A stretch of DNA of 64,000 bases, taken from Centrapalus pauciflorus (taxonomy: Eukaryota > Streptophyta > Magnoliopsida > Asterales > Asteraceae). Numbering within the stretch: position 1 is the first letter of the stretch; each line of letters starts with the position of its first letter. The stretch lies in contig JAANYP010002038.1 of NCBI GenBank assembly GCA_020465985.1, positions 1 through 64,000 on the forward strand, in the 5' to 3' direction. Shown here piece by piece: positions 49,921-61,600 of this stretch. The position numbers were made by a program, and so were the translations under genes. Under the pieces are notes generated by a model. The model had not been told where the DNA came from. It worked only from the letters and a program-made list of their open reading frames with translations, and did not search any database.

Positions 49921-51116
49921 ACGATTATTATTATTATTTATTATTATTATTAATTTAACTTTTTACATATTAATTTATTTGTTTATTAACTTTTGTTTAT
50001 TTTAATTGATGTTTTAATTAAAATTACAAATTGTTTATTTATTTTATTATAACCAATTGTATCAAAATAGAATCCATTTTATTTTTTATTTTTTCCAAAT
50101 GAAAAAAAATACAAACATTAAATATTGTAGTTTTTCAAACCAAAAAATTTTGAACCTTAAACTTTTATTAGTTTTTTCAAACAAAAAAATCTTACAAACC
50201 ATTCTTGTTTTAAGTTCTTTCATTTTCTAAACGTAAATATTATGAAAACCAATCCGTTTTTTTATTTTTTTTTGCACCAAAACTCATTCTAATTTTTTGT
50301 TTTGAGAAACGAAAAGAAATACAAACTATTCTATTATTACTTTTTGCAAATGAAAAAAACTACGAATAATTCTAATTTTCAGTTTTTCCAAACAAAAAAA
50401 ATCATTCTTTTTTATAGTTTTTCGAATGAAACCAATCCCTTTTATTTTTTTCTCCAAACGAAAAAACTATGAACTATTATGTTTTTAAAGTTTTTCCTAA
50501 ATACGAAATAGCGTGTAGTCTTTTTGTTTGGAAAAACTAAAAAAAGGGGACGGTTTGTATTTTTTACGACATGAAATAGTTAAAACTAAAGATTAATAAA
50601 AATTAATGGTTAGAAGTTTTTTGTTCGGAAAAACTAAATAATAAAAGGGTTTGTTGTTTTTCATTAAAAAACTAAATAATGGAATGATTCGTATTTTTTT
50701 TAGATTATTCTAGCCACTACGTTTTAAATTTTTTCCCATCGTAAAAAATACAAGTCATTCCATTTTTTAGATTTTCCGAACAAAAAGACTACACACTATT
50801 TCGTATTTAGGAAAAACTTTTAAAATGTAATAGTTCGTAGTTTTTTCGTTTGGAGAAAAAAATAAAAGGGAATGGTTTCGTTCGAAAAACTAGAAAAATA
50901 AAATAATTTTTTTTGTTTGGAAAAACTGAAAATCAGAATTATTCCTAGTTTTTTCGTTTGCAAAAACTAATAACCAAATGGTTTGTATTTTTTTTCGTTT
51001 CCCAAAACAAAAAACCAGAAATGGTTGAAATTTTTTGTGCAAAAAAATAAAAAACGGATTGGTTTTCATATTTTTTACGTTTAGAAAATGAAAAAACTTA
51101 AAATAAGAATGGTTTG

Positions 51117-52793
51117 TGTAACATCCCGAATTTGAGCCTGGTACGTGGATTTAATTTACTGGCTCTTTATTTTAATATTATTGCGTTGGTCCAATTAAAT
51201 TCCGTTTCGTGGATTTAACGTGTCGAGACCGAGTGATACGTGTCTCCGAGTTAACAATTGGTGGATTAATTATCTCCTTGAGATCGTGGATTTAATTGGG
51301 TCCTAATTATATAATTTGTGAAAAAGCTATATCGGGTTCGAGTTTGTCGGGTTCGGACATTCTAATTATGGAAAGCATATATGTATGGATAATCTTGAAA
51401 CGTCTTTCCTTTTTCCCTTCCTTTGCTTTCAAAATCCAGAAGCGTGAAGAGTGTGTGAAGTGTTTGAAGCTGCTGGAATTCATCAAGAATTGAATTGGGT
51501 GTTGGAAAATTGAGTTGACTTCCCTTCTCCTTGTGTTCTTGATCAAGTAAAGGTAAGGATTCATGGTTTGGAGTTGTTAAATTCGTGTACGTGTATGTGT
51601 AAATGTAATAGTTAGTTTCTGGAGGTTTTATGGGTTGTGTATAAGAGTTTTGTGGAACCCTTTCTGCTGGAAATCGAGTTGTGGAGGTGAAACCTCCTGG
51701 TTCTGCCATGAAAATCGAACAGCAGGTCTGTAACCTTGCGTGAGCGCGGCCGCGATCGGCCAAGCGCGACCGCGATGCGGGCGCGGCCGAGGCCCTCCTG
51801 GGCGCGGTCCGCGATCAGGGTGAGAGTAGTCGGGTCGGTTTCGGAGCTTCGGGAATTCGTGGGAGTTGTGCTGTGGGTCGTATGTGGTTGTGATAATTGT
51901 GTTTGGGTTTCGATTGTGTTCGGATGAGTTTGTATTAATCTATTGGAGCCCGTGTTAATTACAGGTTCGAGCCGTCCGCGTTCTGAGCAGCGATAGAGTC
52001 CGGGTTTAGATTGCTTTGGGTATTTGGTGAGTACTCGAGTTCTTTTCAAACGTACGTGCATTCTTTCGAGTCGTCTATGTGGTTGTGATATATATGTGTA
52101 TGAGACTGTGATAGCGCGCAGGTATGAGCTTCTCTACCCTATACGTGCTATATGTGTTTGAATTGCAGGTGTCCGCGATATGTGATCGCGCAGGCTGACT
52201 GTCCCTAACCAGTCACGAGATATGAGGCTGTATATATACGGCAGAGATATTGCCAGGTCGCTCCTGTGCCTATTGAGTGGCTAACCGCTGCTGTGTGCGG
52301 CCTGTTAGCCGGGGAACGTGGTCCCCTTTCGAGCAGAGATATGTGTTATGCATAGAGTTGCATATGTGTGTTGAGATATACGTGCTGTGTATGTTATATG
52401 TGCTTACCTGCAGTGTCTAACCCTCGCGTACTCACGAGCTGTCCAGCTTATGTTTTCGAGTCCTGTGTGTGTCTCAGGCAGTCATACCGTGGGTTCGCAG
52501 CCGCAGCAGCCGAAGTAGGGAACGGGGCAGTTAGAGTTGCGTGCGTCGACTGTTTTGTTGATAATAATCTTGGAACTGCTGTATCTGATCTTCGTATGTA
52601 TGTTAACAGTAATCAGTTGTGTATGTGTGCCAATGTTAGTTTATGAGATGATGTACGTGACCTTCGTGTTAAAGTTTTTATTAATAGTGATTTTCCGCTA
52701 ATCCTGTGACATGTGTACTTTGAGATGTTTGCGATACTGCCACTTATGATTAATTAATGACGTGGCATTTATGTGAGAAACGTGGGTGTTACA
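51117..52793 (+). repeat. Solo LTR of the element D family
   Basis: 1677 bp from TGTAACATCCCGAAT to GGGTGTTACA, with a perfect TSD GTTTG at 51112-51116 and 52794-52798. No PBS follows and no PPT precedes it, so it is a true solo LTR left by recombination between the two LTRs of a full element. Its first 588 bp differ from the 3' LTR of D at one position (T at about 51328, G at 63624). A CpG-rich island lies at about 51740-51830. ORFs within it are not supported as genes. Confidence 0.95.
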
Positions 52794-53346
52794 GTTTGCA
52801 ACTTTTTTTCGTTTGAAAAAACTAATAAAAGTTTAAGGTTCAAAATTTTTTGGTTTCGTAAACTACAATATAAAATGTTTGTATTTTTTTTCATTCGAAA
52901 AAACTAAAAAAGAAAATGGATTCTACTTTGATACAATTGTTTATAATAAAAGAAATAAATAAGCTTGTAATTTAAATTAAAAAATATATTAAAATAAAAA
53001 AACTTAATAAACGAATAAATTAACATGTAAAAAGATTAATAAAAATAAAAAATAATAATTATAATAATAATTATAATAGTTTTAATAATGATAATAAGTA
53101 AAATAGAGTGAGGGACCAAAACTAAAATGAACAACAAACTTGAGGGACCAAAATGTTATTAATGAAAAGGGTAAAATGGTCATTATAAAAGATTTAACCA
53201 TTTCATGGTTAAAGTTAACAGCAGAGGGACCAATTTTGCAAGTAAACAGTGAAGATAAGGACCGTTTATGCAAAATTGAAACCACAGGGACCGTATCCAA
53301 AGTTTTATGCAAACCACAGGGACCATTTCTGTAATTTACTTCTAAT

Positions 53347-55129
53347 ATGTTATTTTATGCATGCAATACAACTCAAGCTCAAAATCTACCAAATTCAGTT
53401 TGTATTAACCGAATGTAAAATACCACAAAACTCTAATTTAGCTTAATTTACATTGATTTTTTTTACTTCAAATTCAATTTAAACCTCTTTAAACACTCAA
53501 ATTAATCAAGTTTTTACTTGCTTCTTGCTTAAAGTTGAATTCTTGGAAGGTTGAAAGAGGGGCTCACAAAAAAGGGTTGAACGAGGGGCTGACGATGTGT
53601 AAATTTGTGTAAATTTTTATAAATAGTTTTACATTATTTGGATCTATATAAATATGAAAAAAGTACAATAAAAAAAATTTCACACCATATTCACTTTTGA
53701 AACTCGTTTGTTCATAAGTACCAACAATATGCAGTTTTTAGGTACTTATACTAAATATATATATATATCCACGTAATTGCAGAAGAATTAATTAAAAAAT
53801 AATGTATTTTCGTTAAGAAATTTAATTAAAGAAATATTAATGTGATAAGGTGGAGTTGGGTTCTAGGGGGCAAATGGAAAGATATTGGTCAAAAATAGCA
53901 GTTAAAGTAGTATCTGAAAAAGGCCAAATGAAGAGTCATGATTTGTTTGCCTTTTAACTCCTCGGGAGTATAATAATTCATTGCTTTTTGTTTATGTCAA
54001 ATTCTTTATACACCATACTCTAATTTCTCATACACCACATCCTATAATTTTGACCAATAATTTAACTAAATTAGAGTTTATGATTGGTTGTATGTTCCTC
54101 ATTTTCATTGAATAAAGAATTTATTAGTCATGATTATATCATGATTATAAATAGAGGTGGTGTATGAAGTATAACCCTTTGTTTATTCATCTCTTTTGTT
54201 AATTCCAATAAATATACATAGGCAATGACAAAAAGGGCATTTTAGTCATTATATTATTATACTATTTTATTTTAATTTTCTAGATAATTGACACTTGAAA
54301 TCGAAAATATTAATGTCAAGTTGTCAATTGTCAATATTTTCTTTAAAGTGTCAACCATATTCAAACAGGCATACATAGGCAATGACAAAATTGGCATTTT
54401 AGTCATTTCAATATTATATTATATCATGTTATTAAAATAATCTAGATAATTGACACTAATTAAAAAGTTTATGTTGTACAATATGAATGTACTTTTCAAA
54501 TGGAAAATGGTTTATATATAACAAAAATTTGTCATAACCAAAATTTCATACAAAAGACTATTTTATTCTTACTTTTAGTAGATAAAGTGCAATGATAATA
54601 AAAATGTTAGTAATGATAAGATATTTAATTTATATAAAAATTGTTGTGTGTGTCAAAACTTTGTTGTGTATAAATCACTTTCGAAACATAACAATGTGAT
54701 TATGAATTTTTTTTTCTTTCTACATACAGTGTGTGACCCTTTTTTTCTAATTCTAATTATATACTTATATACATTATTAACTAATCAATTTACTATTCAT
54801 AATTGAGTTTTTCTAAACTGCACTTACTTATTATTAATTATATAGGATATATACTAACATGCACTATCAATTATTTCTATCTCACCGTATATAAATAGTT
54901 AATTTATATTATTTTAATCATCTATATTTTAAAAGCTTTTATTATTAATATCATAATAATGATGTTTATTATTTAATAATAAATACTTTACTAAGGAATT
55001 TACTATGCATAGTTAGAATTTTCTAAAACACTTACTTATTATTAATTAAATTGGATATACTAACATACAATATTAATCATTTTTATTTCATCATATATAA
55101 ATAATTAATTATTTTATTTTAATCTATAA
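53347..55129. other. AT-rich intergenic DNA with dispersed short repeats
   Basis: No gene is seen. A block TAGGCAATGACAAAA...CTAGATAATTGACACT occurs twice (about 54220-54290 and 54377-54450). Two diverged copies of a TTTACTATTCATA...TTTTCTAAAC...CACTTACTTATTATTAATTA block lie near 54790 and 54995. Confidence 0.6.
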
Positions 55130-55631
55130 CTAGTTTATAACCCACGTATTAGGTGAATATTTTTAATTAAATTTATTTATATAAAATGTATATGAGTAAA
55201 AATAAAAACATACAAAAATAATAATTGTGTTTATTTTTTATTATTTACAGATTAAAAATAGAGTATATTTATCTTTTTTAAAAATATTAAATTGCATTTA
55301 TCTTTTATTTTTTATAAGTTGTAATTATCTTTTTGGTGAAGGTAAATGTGATATTTGATGTTTTCCTTTATTATACATAACTAGTTTATAACCCACGTAT
55401 TACAAGGATATTTTTTATTAAATTTATTTATATAAAATGTATATGAGTAAAAATAAAAACATACAAAAATTATAATTGTGTTTATTTTTTATTATTTACA
55501 GATTAAAAATAGAGTATATTTATCTTTTTTAAAAATATTAAATTGTATTTATCTTTTATTTTTATAAGATGTAATTATCTTTTTAGTGAACGTAGAGGTG
55601 ACACGTGACATTTGATGTTTTTCTTAATTAT
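55130..55631 (-). repeat. Tandem duplication, 251-bp unit, with Helitron-like 3' ends
   Basis: Two copies starting CTAGTTTATAACCCACGTATTA at 55130 and 55381. On the minus strand each ends in GGGTTATAAACTAG followed by T, which fits the CTRR|T 3' end of Helitrons. The preceding hairpin is weak. No Rep/helicase coding is present. Confidence 0.6.
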
Positions 55632-55636
55632 ACATA

Positions 55637-58270
55637 ATAATAATAATTTCCACAACTAATTCAAATTATTACATTTGGATCTAAGTATGATTATTATGGA
55701 TAATAATGATAAATTATTTTAGGTAACCATTAATTTTAAATGTTACAAAATCTAATTTATTACTAATTTATTAATGAAAAAAATAAAGTCAAAACTTAAT
55801 GCAATTAAGTTAAGGTGTTAAATTTGAAAAAATATGTGGAAAAATTAAATTTTCTTGTATTGTAGAAGTGACATGTGACATGAATTGTTTTGTTTTATTA
55901 TAATATATAGGCTAATCAACCCATGTATTACATGGGTTGATTTAGAAAATGCATATTTTTTTATATGTAAATAAATTATTATAAAATTTATATATAATTA
56001 AAATAAAAAAATTGAAAGCTAGTTAAATTAAAGATAATAAAGTACTTAGTTGTTTGATATTAATTAAAAAAAATATTATTATATTGTATTATTAAAAACA
56101 AATAATATGTGTTTGCAAAAAATGTTTCTTTTATTTTTATTAACTTCAAATATGAAATATCAATGTAAGAAACAAAAAACTTCAATTATGCAAAAATGGA
56201 TCTAAACCAGACTTTTTCAATGAAACAGTACCGGTTTTTGAACTTTTTAAAATTTCAGAAAATTGCTCAGATCTTTTTCTGTGTTTTGAAAATCAAAACA
56301 AGTTTGTATTCAATTGATTCGTCTTTGAAACCTGAACCTTCGATCCAATTAACACTTTGAATGATCAACAGAATCAAAACCCCTATTGATTTTAGGGTTT
56401 TTCCGAAAAATACTCAAGAACTCGAAGAACAGATTCAATCTCAAACAGAATGATTCATTCCTAAGGCTCTGATACCAATTGTGAAAAATAGTTTCTACCA
56501 ATTCAATCAACAATATGCAAATAATAAGAACAATGAAATTAATCAACACTAACCAAATGATTCGATTGATGAACTTGCTGATTACAAAATGATTTCAGGA
56601 ATGTTCTTCGTACAGAGCAGCTTTTACAGAATTGAATGCGTACAAAAATTGATTCTCTGACAGATTCTCTATTTTGAAAGTCAACATGACTATTTATACA
56701 AAATTACAAACTATAAGGAAATTACACAATCAGTCCCTAGACTTTGATATTTCATCAATTAAAAACATATTCTAACATGAATGTGTATATATTTTGAAAA
56801 TGATAAAATATAAAAATGGAATATCTGAAAATCAACAATCAAAATTTATCATATTCACAATTGAAGTTTTATCTATTAAATTTTAAATCTTGTTAGTAAA
56901 ATAATTAACAAAAATTTTTAACTTTATTTACTACACTTCTACATTTAAATTCAAATTATTCCATTTGAATTTAACTATGACCGTTAAGGATAATAATGAC
57001 ACATATTTATTTTAGGTAAATATTAATTCATTAATAAAAAAATTAAAATCAAAATTTAATGTAATTAATGTAATGTAGTAAATTTGGAAAATGAATTAAA
57101 AAATGGCATAGGTATAATTATTGATTTTAATTAAGGGTAAGGAAACATTTCATAAATAATTATGAGTTGTCATTAATCTGGATCATTGATTTCTTTCCAT
57201 CCAATGGTCCAGAAACTCCAAATGGTTTTCTTATTATATATAGTATAGATAATAATTTTCACAACTAATTCAAATTTTTACATTTGGATCTAATTATGAT
57301 TATTATGAATAATAATGATAGATATTTATTTTAGGTAAACATTAATTTTAAATGTTACAAAATCTAATTTATTACTAATTAATTAATGAAAAAATAAAGT
57401 CAAAATTTAATGCAATTAAGTTAAGGTGTTGAATTTGGAAAAAGAGGTGGAAAAATAAAATTTCCTTGTATTGTAGAAGTGACATATGACATGAATTGTT
57501 TTGTTTTATTATAATATATAGGTTAATCAACTCATGTATTACATGGGTTGATTTAGAAAATACATATTCTTGTGTATTTTGATAAGTTATTATAAAATTT
57601 ATATATAATTAAAATAAAAAAATTGAAAGCTAGTTAAATTAAAGATAAAAAAATATTTAGTTGTTTGATATTAAATAAAAAAATATTATTATATTGTATT
57701 ATTAAAAACAGATAATATGTGTTTGCAAAAAATGTTTTCTTTAATTTTTATTAACTTCAACTATGAAATATCAATGTAAGAAACAAAAAACTTCAATTAT
57801 GTGAATGTGTATATATTTTGAAAATGATAAAATATAAAATGGAATATCTGAAAATCAACAATCAAAATTTATCATATTCACAATTGAAGTTTTATCAATT
57901 AAATTTTAAATATTGTTGGCAAAATAATTAACAAAAATTTTAATTTTATTTACTACACTTCTACATTTAAATCCAAATTTTTACATTTGAATTTATTTAA
58001 TGATTATTAAGGATAATAATGACACATATTTATTTTAGGTAAATATAATTCATTAATGAAAAAATTAAAATCAAAATTTAATGTAATTAAGTTAAGGTAT
58101 TAAATTTGGAAATGAATTTAAAAAATGACATAGGTATAATTATTGTTTTTAATTAAATGTATAAAGGCATTTCATAAATAATTATGAGTTGTCATTAATC
58201 TAGACCATTGATTTCTTTCCATCAAATGGTCCAGAAACTCCAAGTTGTTTTCTTATTTTAGATAGTATAG
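55637..58270 (-). repeat. Tandem duplication, 1.03-kb unit, with Helitron-like 5' ends
   Basis: Unit 1 is about 55637-57248 (with a 587-bp insertion) and unit 2 about 57249-58270. They align from ATAATTTYCACAACTAATTC to GGTCCAGAAACTCCAA...TAGTATAGAT. On the minus strand the right ends read TCTATACTAT, like Helitron 5' ends. In the middle of each unit is the hairpin AACCCATGTAATACATGGGTT (one arm mutated in unit 2). Each unit also contains two diverged copies of a shorter block (ACATTTGRATYT...GGATAATAATGA). Non-coding. Confidence 0.6.
56191..56777 (-). mobile_element. LTR-retrotransposon fragment: one LTR, PBS and leader
   Basis: It is present in unit 1 and absent from unit 2 of the surrounding duplication, so its limits are exact to a base or two. 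On the minus strand there is a 298-bp LTR (56777-56480, TGTTAGAATATG...TTTTTCACA), two bases, a PBS TGGTATCAGAGCC (56477-56465) and about 270 bp of leader. There is no second LTR, no gag and no TSD. The TGTTAG start and short LTR suggest a copia or TRIM type. Confidence 0.75.
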
Positions 58271-58660
58271 ATTTAGAAGTTTTTATTATTAATATCATAA
58301 GAATAATGTTTATTATTTTATAACAAATATTTTCTTATTAATATCAATATTATAATATCAAAAAAGGGTTCAATGAATAAATAAATTACATTACATTATA
58401 TTATACTTATATACATTATTACCAAATCCTACGTCAGGCAAAAAATTTATGCTCAAAACATTATTCATAAGTGGGTTTCACTAAAATGTACCTCTCACAA
58501 TCATAATAATATATTAGTCATAATTGGGGTTTGCTAAAATATGATAGAGATGTAAAAATATTGACTATTAATTTTTTATTTTACTAACATGCACTTTTAA
58601 AGTTTTATCATACACAATTTGATATTAGGTTTTGCTAACATGTGTCTTTATAAATTTTAT
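58271..58660. other. AT-rich DNA upstream of element D
   Basis: No LTR, PBS or gene is seen where the 5' LTR of D should be. Motifs of the type GGGTTT(T)GCTAAAATGTG recur three times here (near 58473, 58526 and 58628) and also near 47790-47960 within LTR E. Confidence 0.6.
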
Positions 58661-58697
58661 TAGTTATATGTTACCTTTGTGATATGTGCAGGTAGTT

Positions 58698-61600
58698 ATG
58701 GCAGATCATGGTGAGGGTTCAGGGCCAGAGAGACCAGCGGGAGACGAGTATGTCCGCCGGTCAGAGATGTTATCAGTATTGACCGAGTTCTACAGAGAGA
58801 GGGACAGAGAGAGAGAGCAGCAGAGACAGAGAGCTGATCCGCCGCCAGTGACTAGTGCTGAGACAGTGGTTGGGGCATCTTCTTCTTCTGCTCCTCGAGG
58901 TGGGTCCTTTAAGGACTTTATGGCGGGAGCCCCACCTCAGTTCCGAGGCGGTGGTGAGCCGGGTGCGGCTATGGCATGGGAGAGAGAGATAGAGGCGGCA
59001 TTCCGAGTTGCCCATGTCGACCCTCGTGATATGGTCGGCTATGCGGCTTATCAGCTAAAGGGAGGGGCTTCACAGTGGTGGAAGTCCATTGAGTCGTCCA
59101 TGACTACTGCAGCAGCTTATGCTATGACATGGGATCAGTTCCGTGCCATCTTCGAGCTTCAGTATATTCCCCGGGATGAGCGCCGGGAGATGGAGCGTCG
59201 TTTCTTGCACCTTCAGCAGGGCAGTATGTCAGTTCAGCAGTATGTGGATAGATTTAATGAGTATGCCCAGTTTGCGCCCCAGCATGTGGATACAGAGGTT
59301 CGTAAGGCTGATGCCTTTATCGACGGGTTGAGATCGGATATCCGGGAGTTCGTCGGACTTCATGATACTCCTACCTTTGCGCGGGCATTAGAGTTAGCCC
59401 GAGTTCGAGAGAGGGAGATCGAGAGGCAGAGGGGTCAGCCCCCGTCCCAGAGACAGAGGATAGGGACGTCTGAGCAGTCCCAGAGTTACTACCGAGAGCC
59501 CCAGGATTTTCAGAGAGAGAGACAGCCTGAGCAGCAGCAGGTTCAGGGGCAGGGTTCGGGATTTCGTCGAGACAGAGACAGAGGCAGAGACCGGAGGTCC
59601 AGGAGGTCTGGGCAGTATCAGGGATCAGGGACGGCCAGTCAAAGTCAGGGGCAGACTTCCCGTTACAGTGCTCCGAGTCAGAGTCAGAGTAGCGTGGGAC
59701 AGGGGTCCCAGCCATCAGGGAGTCGGGCAGACAGTTCAGCTGGAGAGAGAGACTGTCCGAGGTGTCGCCGTCGCCATTCCGGTCCTTGTGTGCCGGAGCA
59801 GCCCAGATGTTATCGCTGTGGTCAGTATGGCCACACATCATTTACATGTACTTCGAGGGATTCCCTGTGCTTCCGCTGTGGGAGGCCAGGTCATATTGTG
59901 AGAGATTGTCCGGATGCGCCGCCAGCAGTGCAGGGAGCGAGCACCAGCGGTGCTAGAGCAGAGCCGTCGACTTCGAGCCGTCGTGAGTCAGCACCCAGAG
60001 GCAGGGGCAGAGTATTTCAGGCTACGGCAGAGGAGGCCCGCGAGTCTACCGATGTGGTATCTGGTACGTACATTCTAAACGGGCTTAGTGCTCGTATTTT
60101 GTTTGATTCTGGAGCAGATCGCTCGTATGTGTCTGTTGTGTTCTGTGCATATTTTTCTGTGCCTGCTACTGTGTTATCTGTGCCGTTAGTTGTTGAGAGG
60201 GTAGACGGTAGTACAGCGCTTGTGAGTCGGGTATACAGAGATTGTGTTTTAGAGATTGATGCTCACCGGTTTTCGATCGATCTACTGCCGATAGAGATTA
60301 GCAGTTTCGATGTGATAGTGGGTATGGACTGGATGACAGCCAGGCGGGCCGATATTCTGTGCGCGAAGAAGATGATCCGGATACCCATTTCAGACAGTGA
60401 GACAGTGACAGTGTATGGCGAGAGGCGCCGAGGTGAGATTGGTATTGTTTCTATGGCCCGAGCTCAGAGATATGTCGCGAAGGGATGTGAGACCTTTCTG
60501 GCTTATGTTGTCGACGCCAGATTAGAGAAGAAGACCCTAGCGGATATACCTGTAGTTCGAGAGTTCCCTGAGGTATTCCCAGAGGAGTTGCCTGGGTTAC
60601 CGCCAGATCGTCAGGTCGAGTTCCGTATCGACCTTATCCCTGGAGCGGTGCCTATTGCGAAGACGCCTTATAGGCTGGCACCTACTGAGATGAGAGAGAT
60701 GATGTCGCAGCTTCAGGAGTTGCTTGATCGTGGATTCATCCGTCCGAGTTCGTCCCCGTGGGGAGCTCCCGTGCTATTCGTGAAGAAAAAGGACGGTTCT
60801 ATACGGATGTGTATCGATTATCGAGAGTTAAATAAAGTGACGGTGAAGAACCGTTATCCGCTTCCACGTATCGACGATCTGTTTGATCAGCTACAGGGTT
60901 CGAGCTTCTTTTCGAAGATAGATCTGAGATCGGGTTATCATCAGCTGAGAGTTAGAGATGAGGATGTGCCGAAGACTGCGTTTCGGACGAGATACGGCCA
61001 TTACGAGTTCCTAGTCATGCCTTTCGGACTGACTAACGCACCCGCGGCATTCATGGATTTGATGAACAGGGTGTGTAGATCTATGTTGGATCGGTTCGTG
61101 ATAGTGTTCATCGACGACATCCTGATCTATTCGAGGAGTGCCGAGGACCACGAGCAGCACTTGCGAGAGGTTTTGACCGTGCTGCAAGCGGAGCGACTTT
61201 ATGCGAAGTTCTCCAAGTGTGAGTTTTGGTTGCGCGAGGTCCAGTTTTTGGGACATGTTGTGAGCGCCGAGGGTATTTCAGTAGATCCGGCGAAGATAGA
61301 GGCCGTGATGAGTTGGGAGCTGCCGAAGACCGTGCCTGAGATCCGTAGCTTTTTGGGTCTAGACGGGTATTACCGCCGCTTTACTCAGGACTTCTCGAGG
61401 ATTGCCAGGCCGTTGACGAGATTGACACGGCAGTCCGTTCCTTTTGTGTGGTCCGATGAGCAGGAGTCAGCATTTAGAGAGCTGAAATCCCGGTTATGTC
61501 AGGCACCAGTGTTAGCATTGCCCGAGGGTACAGAGGATTTCGTGGTCTATTGTGATGCGTCAGGTACCGGTTTGGGTTGCGTTCTGATGCAGCGAGGCAA

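Larger units (their letters stand above)
49597..53337. mobile_element. Foldback element, probable non-autonomous Mutator-like transposon
   Basis: The ends are long inverted repeats starting AAATTACAGAAATGGTCCCTG. The left arm (49597 to about 50640) pairs with a right arm (about 50660-51116 plus 52799-53337) almost throughout; only the solo LTR at 51117-52793 and its TSD interrupt the right arm. Without them the element is about 2.06 kb and nearly all hairpin. Flanking 9-mers ACTTCGAGT (49588-49596) and ACTTCTAAT (53338-53346) agree at 7 of 9 positions; a 9-bp TSD and long TIRs fit Mutator-like elements. The outer 250 bp contain repeated TGGTCCCT motifs. No transposase is encoded. Confidence 0.8.

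Noticed and set aside
49634..49921. ORF of 95 codons with a poly-Leu tail, and similar frames at 53082-53334
   Set aside because: They lie in the two inverted arms of the foldback element; the tail is an ATT microsatellite.
51296..52646. Several ORFs of 60-150 codons within the solo LTR
   Set aside because: They are in LTR sequence with no PBS or gag context and no known motif. Identity of the 65-codon frame with 63592-63789 reflects LTR identity only.
58686..58697. Upstream GTG start extending the D polyprotein by four residues
   Set aside because: GTG starts are not expected here, and the ATG at 58698 matches the start in element C.
51117..58697. The solo LTR as the 5' LTR of element D
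   Set aside because: It has its own perfect TSD (GTTTG), no PBS after it, and 5.9 kb of unrelated repeats between it and gag.
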